A DNA stretch of 64,000 nucleotides, from positions 8,425,929 through 8,489,928 of the forward strand of contig NW_022145613.1 in the NCBI RefSeq assembly GCF_000002235.5. The letters run 5' to 3'. Made by a program: the position numbers and the translations under genes. This DNA comes from Strongylocentrotus purpuratus. Taxonomy: Eukaryota > Echinodermata > Echinoidea > Camarodonta > Strongylocentrotidae. The notes under the pieces are model-generated. The model saw nothing but the letters and a program-made list of their open reading frames with translations, did not search any database and was not told where the DNA came from. Numbering within the stretch: position 1 is the first letter of the stretch; each line of letters opens with the position of its first letter. Positions 12,801 to 27,800 of the stretch are shown here, one piece after another.

Positions 12801-15800
12801 CTGAATAAAAACGATAGGAAATAGACCCCAGCTGCTTCGCTTCATTCACGAACAAAATGTGAGTCATTATATTTTGGGGTAAATATTCAACATCAACACT
12901 TTTGCAGGGACTTAGATGACCTACGCCATTGTTGAAGCAATAGCCGAGTAAACCATGTTAATATTAGGAATGCTATGACGTTATGATTGTTTCTTTTTTT
13001 ATACAGTGGTTGCATAATAATTACGTAAAGTGTCTAGAGACTGAAGTGGAATCAATTCCTAAATATGGGCAAGTGAAAACGTCATGAAGGTCGAAACTAC
13101 TCTCCTTTGTTATTGAGTATGTAAATATCTTCATTTCATTTCCGAGCCCCGCAAACCCTCTCTCTTTCCAAAGGGATACTCCCTTTTCGCATGTTTATCT
13201 CTTCCCCTTCTTTTTTATGTTGCTTTTACTTATTTGCAGACAGTGTTCCTGAATTTTGATATGGGGGTGGTGGTGGTGGTGGCGGTAGTGGTGGTGCAAG
13301 AGGGGGTTCATTACAAATTAGGATGAGTTGGTCACAACTTACCACAGTTGGCTTCGTCGGAGAAATCAAAACAATCCAGTTGTGCGTCGCATCGGCTTGT
13401 TAGGTCGATGCACCTCCCATACGGGCACTCGTATTCTACCTCGGGATCACAAGGGCGAGTCGCATCTGAAAAAGCGGAGCAAAAAGAGCCGGAGAGGGAT
13501 AAATTATTTATTTGAAAAAGATGTGTCCTGCCGCATTCAGTTCAGTAGCAGAGCCACTAAAAGTATTAAACAGGTGCAACGATTATGATATTAGAGAAGT
13601 TTGCAATAGGCCAAATGGAAGCTGACTATTTTGCCTATTTTGCCATTGAAACGTTAATGATACTCAAAACACAATCGCAAAAAAAATTCAAGATGTTAAC
13701 ACAATTTTATTGTATTATCCTACAGAATATTGCTCGAATTACTAAAAATTTCATTGTAATGTTGGTACACATGTACGTGTTGATATTTAATTGAAAACGC
13801 TATTGCAATTGCCTTCGGTAATTTTTCAAAATTATTTGCTTTAAATGCATTTCTAACGAGGGATATTCGAAGTCAGTTCGTGTAATTCTATATCTATCCT
13901 CGTGAGAAAGATGATGCATAGGTGTCCATTTCCTTTCGATAATTGAATCTTATTGAAGTATTTATTTGAAAAAGTGTCTATCAAAATAGCTTCTAGTTCC
14001 AAGATTTGTAAATCTTTTGCATTTTTTTCTTCAAATCTGTTATCAGTCGGACCAAAGGAAGGAAGCTTGGGGTGTATGCATTCTACCTTAATATTTATAA
14101 AACCCAAGAGTTTTGGCTTTTCGTTTGTCTATTTGTATGTATGTTTGTTTATATGTTTGTTTTTCTTTGCAATTAGCAACATAGACAAATTATGTAGGGT
14201 GCTTACTGCAAGTCTCTTCATCGAAGCCATACATGCAGTGTGGTCGTCGGTATCTGTCACACTGTACTTTCAGCGCAGGCAAACATCGAGGATCGTCGGC
14301 GCCATCTTTGATATCACACATCATGTAAGGAGGATTACCTTCCGAGTCACAGTGGCCCGTTGTGTTGCCTGGCAATTCTGAATAAGATGGAAAAGAGGGT
14401 TAAAATATGCAAGGTTTACAGAATGGCCGAACACATCAACAACAACAAAATTAGGAAAACTAGCCAATGTCATTTTTCACTGGTTAATAAAATCCCCATA
14501 CTAAGAGATAGCTGTCCGGGGAAAGTTGTTCAAAAGTTAGCTGTTCTAAGATAGGAGTAAATGCTGATGTCCTAAAGGTTAATGTGTATGAGCGATATAG
14601 TCATATACAGAATGTAACATACGCTAACATACGGTAACATATAATTATGATCTCCCAACAGAAAAGGTGTGTAGCTATTGCATCGGGGAGGCATCGAACT
14701 TTGGGACATTCAAGATACATTCAAGATACATTCAAGTACTTTCATCAAATTGACTGAGCAGTTTATCATGGTTACTCAATATTGCATTCAAAAACGAAAT
14801 GAAATAAAATCCCCATATTTCTTCCCTGAATACGTTCGTTTCGTTTCTCTTGGTTATAGGCAAAGGCAGCACAACCCATTGCAATCAGAAGTTGATAACA
14901 TCGCCATTCCAAACCGACCAAATTTTGGCCTGAAGAGGTAATGTAATTGTTTGATCGGTCTGCTGTTGGTATGCTGTTGGTCTTGTTGGTGCAGACTGAG
15001 GTATTAGGGATGTTTAGATTTGCACGTCGACATAGTGGACTGCTACGTGTGACGTCATTTTAAGGCACTTAAGGCACTGGCGCAGTGCCTTAAAATGACG
15101 TCACACGTAGCCGTTCACTATGTCGACGTGCAAATCTAAAAGTCCCTATTCCTGAAGAATAAAGGTGAACTTACGACAGTTGAACTCATCGGCTTTGTTG
15201 GGACAGTCACCAAATCCATCGCAGATGTATTCTTTCCTGACGCACCTCGATGGTTTGTTGTTTGCTATCTGACAGAGGATGCCATTCGTCTCATAATTAC
15301 ACATGTCTTCATCCGCTGCAAAATTGAAAGAGTAAATAAGCAGGAAAAAAATCAAGCAAGAGAAAATTAGTGCATTTAGCAGAAGCAGATCAAGGATTTT
15401 CGGGAAAGGGTTTGCTAAGAAACCGTAAAAAATCTTAGGACAGCGTAACCGACATTCATGAAGTGACTTATGGGAATAATCTTGCAATGATGGCAGATGT
15501 ATTACCTCCACCCAATATAAACGACATGGGAACAGTAACGAAGGGGTGCCTATGGCCAGGGATTTTTTCTTTTGGCGGGGGGCGTGGGCGGGGCAGCACC
15601 CTCCTATCTAAAGATGTGTAATTTCTAATTAAAACGCAACATTAAAGTTCCCTCATTTTTTAAAAAGATATTGATAACATTCTTACTACACTAGATGCCA
15701 CTTACCGCACTCTTTTTCGTCATCGCAAGACAAACAATCACAGACACCGTTGCACCGCACCGAGGGTCGCAAGCACTTGCCATTAGGGCACCTGTATTCA

Positions 15801-18800
15801 TCCGCGGTACAAACACAGTTGGTTTCATCTGCTTCATTATCAGGACAGTCCACAAGGCGGTCACACCATTCGTGTTCGTAGACCTTTTTACCATTCTCAC
15901 AGAGAACGAAATGTTCTGAGGATTTAAGAAAGATTTTTAAAAAATACAGTTTAAAGTGGTAGTTGTATTATAGATCATTCAGTGAATGCGAGAAAATTGT
16001 ATGGCATATTTCTAAACAAAAGGGGCCATATACGACCCCCAAACTTCCCATTTTTAACCCTAATATGCAAAGTGGAATAGTCTGTAGGGATATTATCATT
16101 CATTGCATATGTATAATAATTCATCTTTTAGTAGTCCAGAGATTTACAGATTACGATCACGATTTTGAAGGTTAACACACAAAAGACATCTTAATATTTG
16201 TTTTAAAAGAAATTTATGTCAAGTGTATCAAGTCTAGTTGCGCACACAGTTTCTAAGCAGCGGCAAACTGAGCAGCGTGACTTAAAGGTCACGTGTGTTC
16301 ACTGATGCGGAACTTGTATCTTTAGCGGAGGACTTCCGTTGTCCTCCTTAAACGTCCGTTTTTACCGAGTGTTCACCTTACCTTCACCACAGCGTGCCTC
16401 GTCGCTCCCATCAATGCAATCCTGACTCCCATCACACACAAACCACGTGTTGATACACTGCTTGTTAGAGCACTGGAATTCACCTTTCCAGCAATCCGGA
16501 TGATCTATAAAGGTGAACAAAGTAATTATGTTATTGAGTCTGAAACAGATATCGGTGACTAAGTGATCAGCCCTGTGCTCCAGCAACTGTAGCTCCAGGC
16601 TCGATGTCGTCAAACATCTAGGATTAACGCGTAGGTTTCGACTGAGATAAGGTTTGGGTTTAGGGTAAGGGTTAGGTATAGTGCTGGTTCCAATGCTGAA
16701 GTTAGGAAATCGGTTAGTGTAAAGGAAATTGATCGAGGAAACAATTGTCGCATGAGAATGGGTCGCACAACAAGGTGACTTTGAATTTAGTCTCTCAGTA
16801 CTAGCTTTGATTTAGAACGGGATCAGAATCAAACGCAATACTCTTTAGCATATTTGAGCCAGCCTTGATCAACTTAATCCATTCATGACTTCATGTTATA
16901 AAGTAAATTGGATGTGGACAGACATTTTAATCACCATAAGTATTATTGTGTGCATTATTGCTTATTCAAAGAACTTTTATCTTGAAAGGGGCACTGTATT
17001 TCTCATATACGGACAATCTCTGTACGAATTCGTCATAATTAATAATCTTCATTTTGGCTACTTACAGCATAAATCTTCATCCGAATTATCTCCACAGTCA
17101 TCCACGAAATTACACCAGAGGTGTTTAGCTATGCAGTAATGATTCTTGGTGCACTTCTCGTATCCTTCTAAACATGGGAACGCCTCTGCAGACAGAAATT
17201 AGATATACAAAACGATAATTATTTACGTCTACTTTATATACATCAAAGTATATATAAAATCTATATGACTTAATATTTTGTAACGAATATCACGTTACAA
17301 AACCTCTCAAATATAAATGGTACTTTCAAGCTCAAGTTCAAGTTCAGTTTATTTCACATCCAATAAAAAACTTACATCAATTAACATTCAAATACAATGA
17401 TATAAAATGCAATATATGTAAAATATGATAAGAACAATTACAAGAACAACAGTAACACTACAAATAATTAATGGGTGGAGTAGGGATGTGGGGGACCAGA
17501 AAAGGCCATTGGCATATCTAGGCTGGTCCCCTTTTTTCTACAACCCCAAAAGTAAAATCTTCAGTAATTAAAAGCAAAATATTGACAATATAGACATTAC
17601 ATTAACTGAGACATACATACACATAAAGATAGGACAGGCAGAATTAATAAAAGTTAAACAAGTATATTGTAACTTGATACTTGTTTGTGTTTAAAATTAC
17701 GCTTAAAACTAGACAATGTTGGACATGCTTTGAGAGAATTGGGTAAGTTGTTCCAAATAATGGATCCTTTATATTTTATTACTGTTTTTGACAAATTATA
17801 GCGAAATGAAGGAACATAAAGTGTGTTTGAATTTCTAGTACCATATTGATTTATATCTCCATTAAAAATAAAATAATTATTAAAACAATCAGGTAAAGTA
17901 GTTATATAGTACATGTAAGGAAACATAAAAGCTCCAATACTTTTATCATATAAATCAATTTTTTTTTAAAAGTTTAACTTAAAAAATAATGTACCTGTAT
18001 GTGCTCTATAATATGACTTTCTTATAACCCTTACGGCTCTTTAAAAAAAAGCTTTTGAAGCAAATACGAAGCGCAATTGCCCCATACAATAATACAATAA
18101 TTAAAATAAGGCAAAATCATAGTGCTTTACAAATTTACAAGTATGCGCAATGGAAAAATATCTTTGAGTCTATTCAAAACGCCAATGACCTTTGAAAGCT
18201 TTAATTAACATAATTAACATTGCAATAAGAGTGCTCGCATTTTCCAGTTTATTATTTTTATTTCCTTTAAGATACAAGTATCCACAAGAAAAAAATTAAA
18301 TATTGGATTGTATTGTAGTCTGCAATCGATTTGGTATAAGAAATGGGAAGAGCAGGTGCGAGAGAAAGAGAGTGAGATGGAAAGAAAGAGCGGAAGAGAC
18401 AGGCAATTGGTGACAACTATATATATGATTATATATGGAAAAACTAAATTGCCCACTCAACAAAAAAAAAGAAGGAGAGAAAAGACCCCTGCCCCAAGGA
18501 AAAGAAAAGATAAACTCACCGCATCCGTCCATATCAGCGCAGTCTACTTCACAATCACAGTTCGTGTCACATCGTAGTTCTATTGGTATACAAGAATGAC
18601 TGCATGGGAACTCATCCTTGGCACATCCTGTACAATAAAATTACAAAATAGAGGATCTGTCTCAAAATACGAAAATCACGATGTTTGTAAAGACTTTAAA
18701 AATATGGATCTAAAACAAGTCTAATTAATATAGTCATGTGCGTCATCTTTTGAAATGCTCTCTACAGGGAATACAACAGGGCATTGAAATTGCCTGTCAG

Positions 18801-21800
18801 TTGATTCTAAAAAATAGTGCAATCAGTTCAAGTTACAATGTGTAGGAAAATAAAGGAATTGTCATAAATGGAAGGGGGTCACATTTGTAATGAAAGAGAA
18901 AAGGGGAGGTAATCTGGGTTAATAGGGAAATTGTTTGCGTGAAGCATGATTGTCAAGTCTTATTGCCTCAATCTAAATAATCAATGAGATGCAAAGAGGT
19001 TCGCAACATAGTATAACAGTGTGTAGCGTGTGTGCAGCGCTTTGTAACTGCAAGGAAAAGGCGCTATATCAAATATCTTTTGGATTGGATAGTATAACGT
19101 TATTGACAAAGTGTGACAAGAATTAGAAGTTCTGTGAGGGACAAAGCGTGCTATTACGTTCATTATAAAATGATTGACACAAATCCTGGTAAATATCAAA
19201 TTTCAGCTCTTGATATAACCATCGAAGTTATTATGACTTTCAAATAGCCCTTGTGAATATCAAATGGGTCTTCATTTCCTTCTAAGAGCAGGTTACCATG
19301 GTAACTTCACATACAATTTATTTGACCAGAAGACCTTCCGAGTTCAATATTAGCAGGCATAAAGGAGCATGTCTACTTGAATAGTTCTGATCCTTACTCC
19401 TGTTATTTGTATTCATAGTCGGTGTTGTATGGCATTTTGACTTATCGTCGAAGGCTTTTTCATTGCAAGCATACAAAATTGATCATATTTGTGTGATTAT
19501 TTTTTCCAGCAACGTTAGACTGAGTGTGATATTGATTTTTTTTTTTAATGCGAAGTGCAACCCGAATCCGATAATATTCATGTTTCTTCGATGATTATGA
19601 AGTTAACTGTGTCATACGCTTTTCACTTTTCATCTCCTACGGATTGAAATACTTGTTTTACAAGACTGAGATATTGTTCAACTCAAGATGATGCCTGCAG
19701 CGACTAATTTTACTCAAAACAACACGCAAGGTGACTGTCCTTCGCGGGAATCCGGATACAACTATTTGGATATCCTGGGCATTCTCGAGATCGTGGTTTC
19801 GATGCCCCTCAACGGATTCATCCTCCTCTTCATCGTCGGTTCACCGAGACTGCGGAAACAGCATAACGTCTTTACCTTCAACATGGCGCTCATAGACTTC
19901 GTGACAGCTCCGAATGCGATTCTTATCATTGTCCTTGGGCAATCGAGTATTGTAAGTTGAAAGTGTGCAACTGAAAATTAGCTTGAGGAGATGCAATGAC
20001 TCAGTGGGAAAGCATTGGTCTCGAAACCAGAGCTCATGGGTGCGAAACAAAGTCAAGTCGATGCGCTAATGCCTTTCGGTCATTACCAAGTCCCTCGGAG
20101 ATGGCTTAAACGTCAGTCCCCTAGAGCTTATGTTCATGTACAAGCATGCACACAAGTCAGCTAGGTATAACAAACAACTAACAGTGAAACAAACTGAGTA
20201 GAATGGAGTTCTAGAAAATAAAAAAAAAGGTGCTACCTTATTATCTATGGAAATCCAATTGCATTGTTCTAGAAAATGTGCAGTTGTATCCGAAAGTTGA
20301 TAGTAACCCAGCCTGAGGTTTGCATAACTGATTACGAAAGCAGGGTAAAATGTAGAGAACAATTTCGTTCCTATTTGAAGCAACTCCGTAATAGTCCATT
20401 AAGAATGTTATTAAAAAGATATTGATTATGTTTTTTTCCCTTTTATCACATACAGCTTTACAAGATTTGCAACACGATTTGGAGTTCTTGTTCGGTTATC
20501 TCGAGCTTGAACATCCTACTTGTGGCCGTCTACCGTTTCGTAACCGTTCACGTCGACCCCTTTGGAGTCAAGATCCTCGTGACCACACCTCGATGCATCT
20601 TCGCCTGTGCGTTGGCGTGGGTAATTGGCTCTTTTCCGTGGATCGAATTCGTAGCGAGTAATTCGGGATTTTGGATACCTGTCGCTATCTTAGTGGTTTT
20701 TGCCAGCACCGGAATCTGTTACGCACTTTTTTACCGCGGTTTGACGCGGTCACGCCCGATGGGATGCGGTGTGGGCGTACACGAGCAGCGGTTGAGAGAG
20801 AATCGTCGTGTACTGAAAACTTTCGCAGCCATTTACCTCACCTCCATCTCTCTCTCATTGCCGATTACCGTGACTGGGCTTTTGTCAGCCCGTGGCAATC
20901 CGACTTTGAAAAGAATTGGAATGTCATTGTATAATTTAAGTATGACCGCTAATCCTATTATTTATTGGTTGAGATCGAATGAATTGAAGGCTGCGGTGAA
21001 AAAATGCATATGGGGCAATCGCGTCGAGCCAGTCGAAGTCAACAAAGTTATATAGGATGATGGATTCATTATGTGATATATATGTAGCTATAAATTAATG
21101 TTGATTATAAATTCATTCTCATTTTGCATAAACACATGTTAACAGTGGCATAGCCGGTCACTGATGATGCACTAATGTCGTGGGTTAATGAAGTTGAGAC
21201 GTGTCAGTCGTGAACCAAAACCGCTAGTCTGTTGAATTCCACACATGAAAATCGGTAGGAAGTGTGCCATCCCTCATAATAACTAACTATGATCTGACTT
21301 CATGAAAGAGTGGTTGCTTGTGAGCCTGATTACCGGTAAACTACCGATAAATGATTTCAGTATCATCAGCTGTTACAGCAACGTTAGATATGACAATCAC
21401 AATGTTCATAAAGTGTGCATTGCAAGAGAACTTGTTCTTTTAAGACTCAATCACGGTAAGAATTTCTTCATACTCGTAGAAGTTGAATTATTTTGTGTTT
21501 CAACATCGAAGAAATTGTTTCTGTTCTGAATTTCTAACATTTTAGACTACCAAATTATCGATATTGTTGCCAGCGAACAGGATTAAATCAACTTGAATTA
21601 AAGCTTATCTGTACTAGTTTACAGGAGGGATTAGACCACTCTGCAAGGTCACTTGACAAGTGGTTATCTCATCAACTCAGCTCACAATTAACATAAGAAA
21701 AAGAGGATTATAGGGGACCAATGGTCACCGATTAGGCATTGTTTTCTATATGGAGGGAGCAGGTAGCTAGTACAGTGGGCCTTTAAACCTCAGTGCACTT

Positions 21801-24800
21801 TTTCTAATGTGTGATAAGGCCTACTCCGTAGAACCGAGATTAATTTTTAAAAAGGTTCAAATGGAAATCGCTATGTATGACGCTTGTAATTGATTAGTTA
21901 ACTGTGCCAGACGGCTATATTTAAATGTCATATTTATAGTTGCCATGCACTCACAATAGCTGTTACCGATCGACGGACTTGCTAATCGCTTCGTGTTGTT
22001 ACGAAAGCATGTTTAGTTGAAAAAAACATTAATCAACGCTCATGTCAAAAAGGAATTGTTTGAAGACAGGAACGGTTAAAGAAGCAAAAGGTAATTGGTT
22101 ACATTGGCAACTTTAATTTAGTCACCTCATACAGAATGATCGAATGCCATACAAAGGGCGTGCAGGAGTGTGTTTGTAGACGCTACAGAGAATGGTGAAC
22201 GATTTCTCATAAGACCATGCAGTGTCTCTGATACCTGACAGGAGCACCATGTACTAGGAACATGCCATTTTTTGGTAATTCGATTATCGGTATACTGCTT
22301 TGATTATTCTCGGTTGCAAAAATTGATTTGAATTGAATTGAATGGAAGGGGGTGACATTTCTTTTGACAACTGTAATGAAAGAGAAAAAGGTCGGTAATC
22401 TGGGTTAGGGAAATTGTTTGTGTAAAGCATGGATGTCAGGTCTTATTGACTTAATAAACCAATCAGTGAGATGCAAAGAGGTTCACACTAAACATAAAAT
22501 AACGTTATTGACAAAGTGTGACAAGAAACAGGAGTTCTGTGAGGGACACAGCGTGCTATTACGTTCATAATGAGTTCTTAAATGATTGACACAAATCCTG
22601 TGTAAACTCTAAATATCGACATTCAGCACTTAATATAACCATCGAAGTTATTATGAATTTCAAAAAAGCCCTTGTGAATATCAAACGGGTCTATCTTCAT
22701 TTCCTTCTAAGAGTAGGTTACCATGGTAACTTCACATACAATTTATTTGACAAGAAGACCTTTCGAGTTCAATATTAGCAGGCATAAAGGAGCATGTCTA
22801 CTTGAATAGTTCTGATCCTTACTCCTGTTATTTGTATTCATAGTTGGTGTTGTATGGCATTTTGACTTATTGGCGAAGACCTTTTCATTTCAAGCATACA
22901 AAATTGATCATATTTGTGTGATTATTTTTTCCAGCAACGTTAGATTGAGTGTGATATTGATTTTTTTAATGCGAAGTGCAACCCGAATCCGATAATATTC
23001 ATGTTTCTTCGATGATTATGAAGTTAACTGTGTCATACGCTTTTCACTTTTCATCTCCTACGGATTGAAATATTTGTTTTACAAGACTGAGATATTGTTT
23101 AACTCAAGATGGTACCTGCAGCGACTAATTTTACTCTAAACAACACGCAAGGTGACTCTCCTTCGCAGGAATCCGGATACAATTATTGGGATATCCTGGG
23201 CGTTCTCGAGATCGCGGTTTTGATGCCCCTAAAAGGATTTAGCCTCCTCTTCATCGTTGGTTCACCGAGACTGCGGAAACAGCATAACGTCTTTACCTTT
23301 AACATGGCGCGTATAGACTTCGTCACAGCTCCGAATGCGATTCTTATCATTGTCCTTGGGCAATCGAGTATTGTAAGTTGAAAGTGTGCAACTGAAAATT
23401 ATCTTGAGGAGGTGGAATGACTTAGTAGAAAAGCATTGGTCTCGAAACCAGAGCTCCCGGGTCGATACGCGAGTTCCTTTCAGTAAAAAGGCATTAATTG
23501 TCATTACCAAGTCCCTCGGTTACGCACTTCTTTACCGCGGTTTGACGCGGTCACGCCCGATGGGATGCGGTGTGGGCGTACACGAGCAGCGGTTGAGAGA
23601 GAATCGCCGTGTACTGAGAACATTCGCAGCCATTTACCTCACCTCCATCTCTCTCTCATTGCCGATTACCGTGACTGGGCTTTTGTCAGCCCGTGGCAAT
23701 CCGACTTTGAAAGACATTGGAATAGCGTTGTATAATTTAAGTATGACCGCTAATCCTATTATTTATTGGTTGAGATCGAATGAATTGAAGGCTGCGGTGA
23801 AAAAATGCATATGGGGCAATCGCGTCGAGCCAGTTGATGTCAACAAAGTTATATAGGATGATGGATTAATTATGTGATATACATGTATAGCTATATATTC
23901 ATGTTGATTATAAATTCATTCTCACTTTTGATAAACACATGTTAACAATGGCATAGCCGGTCACGGATGATGCACTTATGCCATGGATTAATTACGTTGA
24001 GACGTGTCAGTCGTATACCATAACCGCTACTCTGTTGAATTCCACCATGAAAATCTGTAAGAAGTGCATGTGCCATCCCTGATAATAACTCACTTTAATC
24101 TGACTTCATGAAAGAGTGGTTGCTTGTGAGCCTGATTACCGGTAAACTGCAGATAAATGATTTCAGTATCAGCAACTGTTAAAGCAACGTTAGATATTAC
24201 ACTAACAATGTTCATAACGTGTGCATTGCAAGAGAACTTGTTCTTTTAAGACTCAATCAGGGAAAGAATTTCTTCGTACTCGTAGAAGTTGGAATGTTTT
24301 GTGTTTCAACATCGAAGACATTTTTTCTGTTCTGAATTTCTTGCTTTTTAGACTATCACATTATCGATATTGTTGCCAGCGAACAGGATTAAATCAACTT
24401 GAATTAAAGCTTATCTGTACTAGTTTACAGGAGAGATTATACCACTCTGCAGGGTCACTGGAAAGGTGGTTATCTCATCAACTCAGCTCTCAATTAACAT
24501 AAGAAAAAGAGGATTATAGGGGACCAATGGTCACCGATTAGGCATTGTTTTCTATATGGAGGGAGCAGGTAGCTAGTACAGTGGGCCTTTAAACCTCAGT
24601 GCACTTTTTCTAATGTGTAATTAGGCCTACTCCGTAGAACCGCGATTAATGTTTAGAGAGGTTCAAATGGAAGTCGATATGTCTTACGCGTGTAATTGGT
24701 TGGGTAATTGTGCCTGACGGCTATATTTAAATATCATACTTGCCGTGAACTGACAGGCGCTGTTACCGATCGACGGATTTGCTAATCGAGTCGTGTTGTT

Positions 24801-27800
24801 ACGAAAGTATGTTTAGTAGAAAAAAACATTAATCAACGCTCATGTCAAAAAGGAATTGTTTGAAGACAGGAACGGTTAAAGAAGCAAAAGGTAATTGGTT
24901 ACTTTGGCAACTTTAATTTAGTCACCTCATACAGAATGATCGAATGCCATACAAACGGCGTGCTGGAGTGTGATATTGTTTGTAGACGCTGAAGAGAAAG
25001 GTGAACGATTTGTCATAAGACCATGCAGTGTCTCTGATACCTGACAGGAGCACCATGTACTAGGAACATGCCATTTGTTGGTACTTCAATTATCGGTATG
25101 TGCTGCTTCGATTATTTTCGGTTGCAAAAATTGAATTGAATTGAATTGAATTTATTGAACCATTTACATGTAAAAGCAAAAAATACAATAGAAAATAGAA
25201 TACATAAAACATACAAATATATGGTCAGGACCACAATGAAGATAATTGCTTATAAATAAGGCTCCCACATAAAAAAATTGAACAAAATATGATTTAGTTA
25301 CCATACCCCCCCCCCACACACACACACACACACACACACAAACATACTACACGAAATATTGTATTGTTACACTTTTTCGTCAAATCATATAAACACAGAC
25401 TAAAGTTGAACTTAATTTACAAAAGTGGGTAATTGGTTCTATTTGTTCACGCCAGCAACATTTAATGAATTAAGTAAAGAAGCAGGTCTTACTGTGGATT
25501 GATGAAAATAGTCTTTTAGACGAGTGGCATATGAATTGATATTTAAATTTTGAATAACATATTACCATACATCTCAGGAAAAATTGTATGTCTTACAGAG
25601 TACATAATAATAAGAGTATTTAATGTAATATAATCGTATAAGGGCAATATTTGCATCTGTTTAAAGAGTGGTATACTTGGACTTTGTATTTGTGACTTTG
25701 TTATATTTCTTAGAGACTTTTTCTGTAAATAGATAATTTGATAAGAAGTGATTTATAAGTATTTCCCCAAATATAGTTTCAGTAGTTTAGATGTGCTAAA
25801 ACAAGGCAATCGTAAAAAATATATAAAACGTTAAAAGCCAATTATTTAGACCTATGTGAAGATTATTTGTAATTTTGTATACAATGTTATAAATTATGTA
25901 CACTTTACTTTATGAGAGAAGAGAATTAAATACCTATGAAGGAAAAAAATCTTCACGTTAATCATCGTTTCACCGAGACTGAGAAAACAGCATTACATCT
26001 TTACTTTCAAATTGGCCCCTGTACATAGATATCATCACGGCTGTAACTACAATTGTTATTACATTTGCACGCCAACGAGTAAGTTTAATCATTGCAATTC
26101 AACAAAAGGTATTTTTGTAAGGCTTGGCCAATGTTCGAGTCCGGCTTCTATTTGTATTTTATATTCATAATTATATTGGTATGAAACCACTTCATTCAAA
26201 TTAAAATATAGTCGGTTGTCAATGATGGTTTTTCCCCTGTGTAGTATTGTTGTTTTGTTTTTAGTTGATCATAATGTGACCATTTATTTGTATGAATTAT
26301 AAAAGTCCATCATTAAATCATTACAGCCTACATCATTGTCGTTCAAATATAACAAGTTAATATATTCAAAGCCCATGTAATTTGATAAAGGGAAAATAAA
26401 TAGCAAATAGACTTGTATTTCTTCCTTTAAAATTTGATGCATATCCTGCTCTTTATCTACACGGCTTGGCGTTCTTGCAAAGTTGTCTCAAGTCTAAACA
26501 TCTTGATAGCGGCCGTCCAGCGGTTCATAACCGTTTATGTCGACCCCTCCTGAGTCAGGAAACTCTTGATCACACCTCGATGCATCTTCGCACGCGCATA
26601 GGCCTCGTTAGTCGGTTTCGTAGCTCAATTGGTACCAAGATTTACTCGAGAATGTTTGTCGAGTTATCATGTTTATGTCATGGTGGTGTTTGCACTAACT
26701 GGACTCCTTTACCGCAGTGTGACGCGGTTACGGTCGTTGGACGAACAGCGTCTTTCACTATATTTTCACTATATTTTCACTATATTTTACCGCCGTTTGC
26801 TGAAAAATTCGCCGCCTTATACATCAAATCTGTTTCCTTCCGGCTACCGACATACATATATAGGTTCATGAAAAATTAAAGTAAAAACTTTAAAATCATT
26901 GCTACCTCCTGGTATTTATTTCAAATGTAATTATAAATCGTATTACCTACAGTAAGCGGTCAAAGGAATTCAGAGCTGCGGTTAATAAATGCGTATGCAG
27001 AAGCAGCGTCTTGTCAATCAAGGAGATGGTGTCGAATATTTGATACGGGTTCACCCAGGAAGAGAGCATGTTTATCTGTATATGTAATAGGATTGAAATG
27101 CACTCATAAGCAATGAGCTCACGGGAACAATTTAACCAGGGACTTTAGTTTCTCGGCCCCTTCAAAGTATTGGGGGCCCCAATAATTTGAGAACGTTTGT
27201 TAAATAACGTGCTCGTTTACATCATTATACAATTAAGTCAAATTTTGCCAAAACATTTTTGGCGAATTTTTGGCTCCCAACATTTTAGAGAGGCTTTAAC
27301 TTTTCTAGTTTCAAAACTTCAGAATAGTATTTGTTTTGATTCGCTCACAACAGTGCTATAACATATTTTCAAAACTGAAAAGGCTAGTAACCACATGTAA
27401 AGCAATTATGTATTCACTTAATATCTAATCTCCTAGTTGGGATTAACGGCTCGGCTAGATAATGGACCATTTTGATAATGCAGCTAATATAGACTTTTCA
27501 TTTGGTAATATAACGATCGCGTGACAGATAAAAGTACGAAGTGCATGAAATCTAATAAAACACAGTTTGAACTATCACGAAAACGGTCAGCAAATAGACC
27601 ATTTGGGTAATGGATCGAATTCGATGCACAAATCTTTTAAGTGCCTCATTACAAATTATTTCATTTACCCGTTACGAATAATGGTATTTCAAAAGCATAC
27701 ATTAATTGTTGCTAGGTAGGACAGGCCGTAGTGTTTGTCCTACCTAGCAACAATCAATGTACGCAATTTGACTTCTGACTATTCAAAAACCATTTTTCGT

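Larger units (their letters stand above)
18867..22340. repeat. Tandem duplication unit 1 (holds the first array receptor)
   Basis: The block starting AATGGAAGGGGGT at 18867 restarts at 22341 (offset 3474 bp). Similarity runs through promoter, both exons and the downstream sequence to the end at GGTTGCAAAAATTGA. Unit 2 (22341-25137) is shorter because of internal deletions. Confidence 0.85.

Noticed and set aside
20066-20383. 105-codon minus-strand frame in the intron of receptor 1
   Set aside because: No domain and not kept in the duplicated copy.
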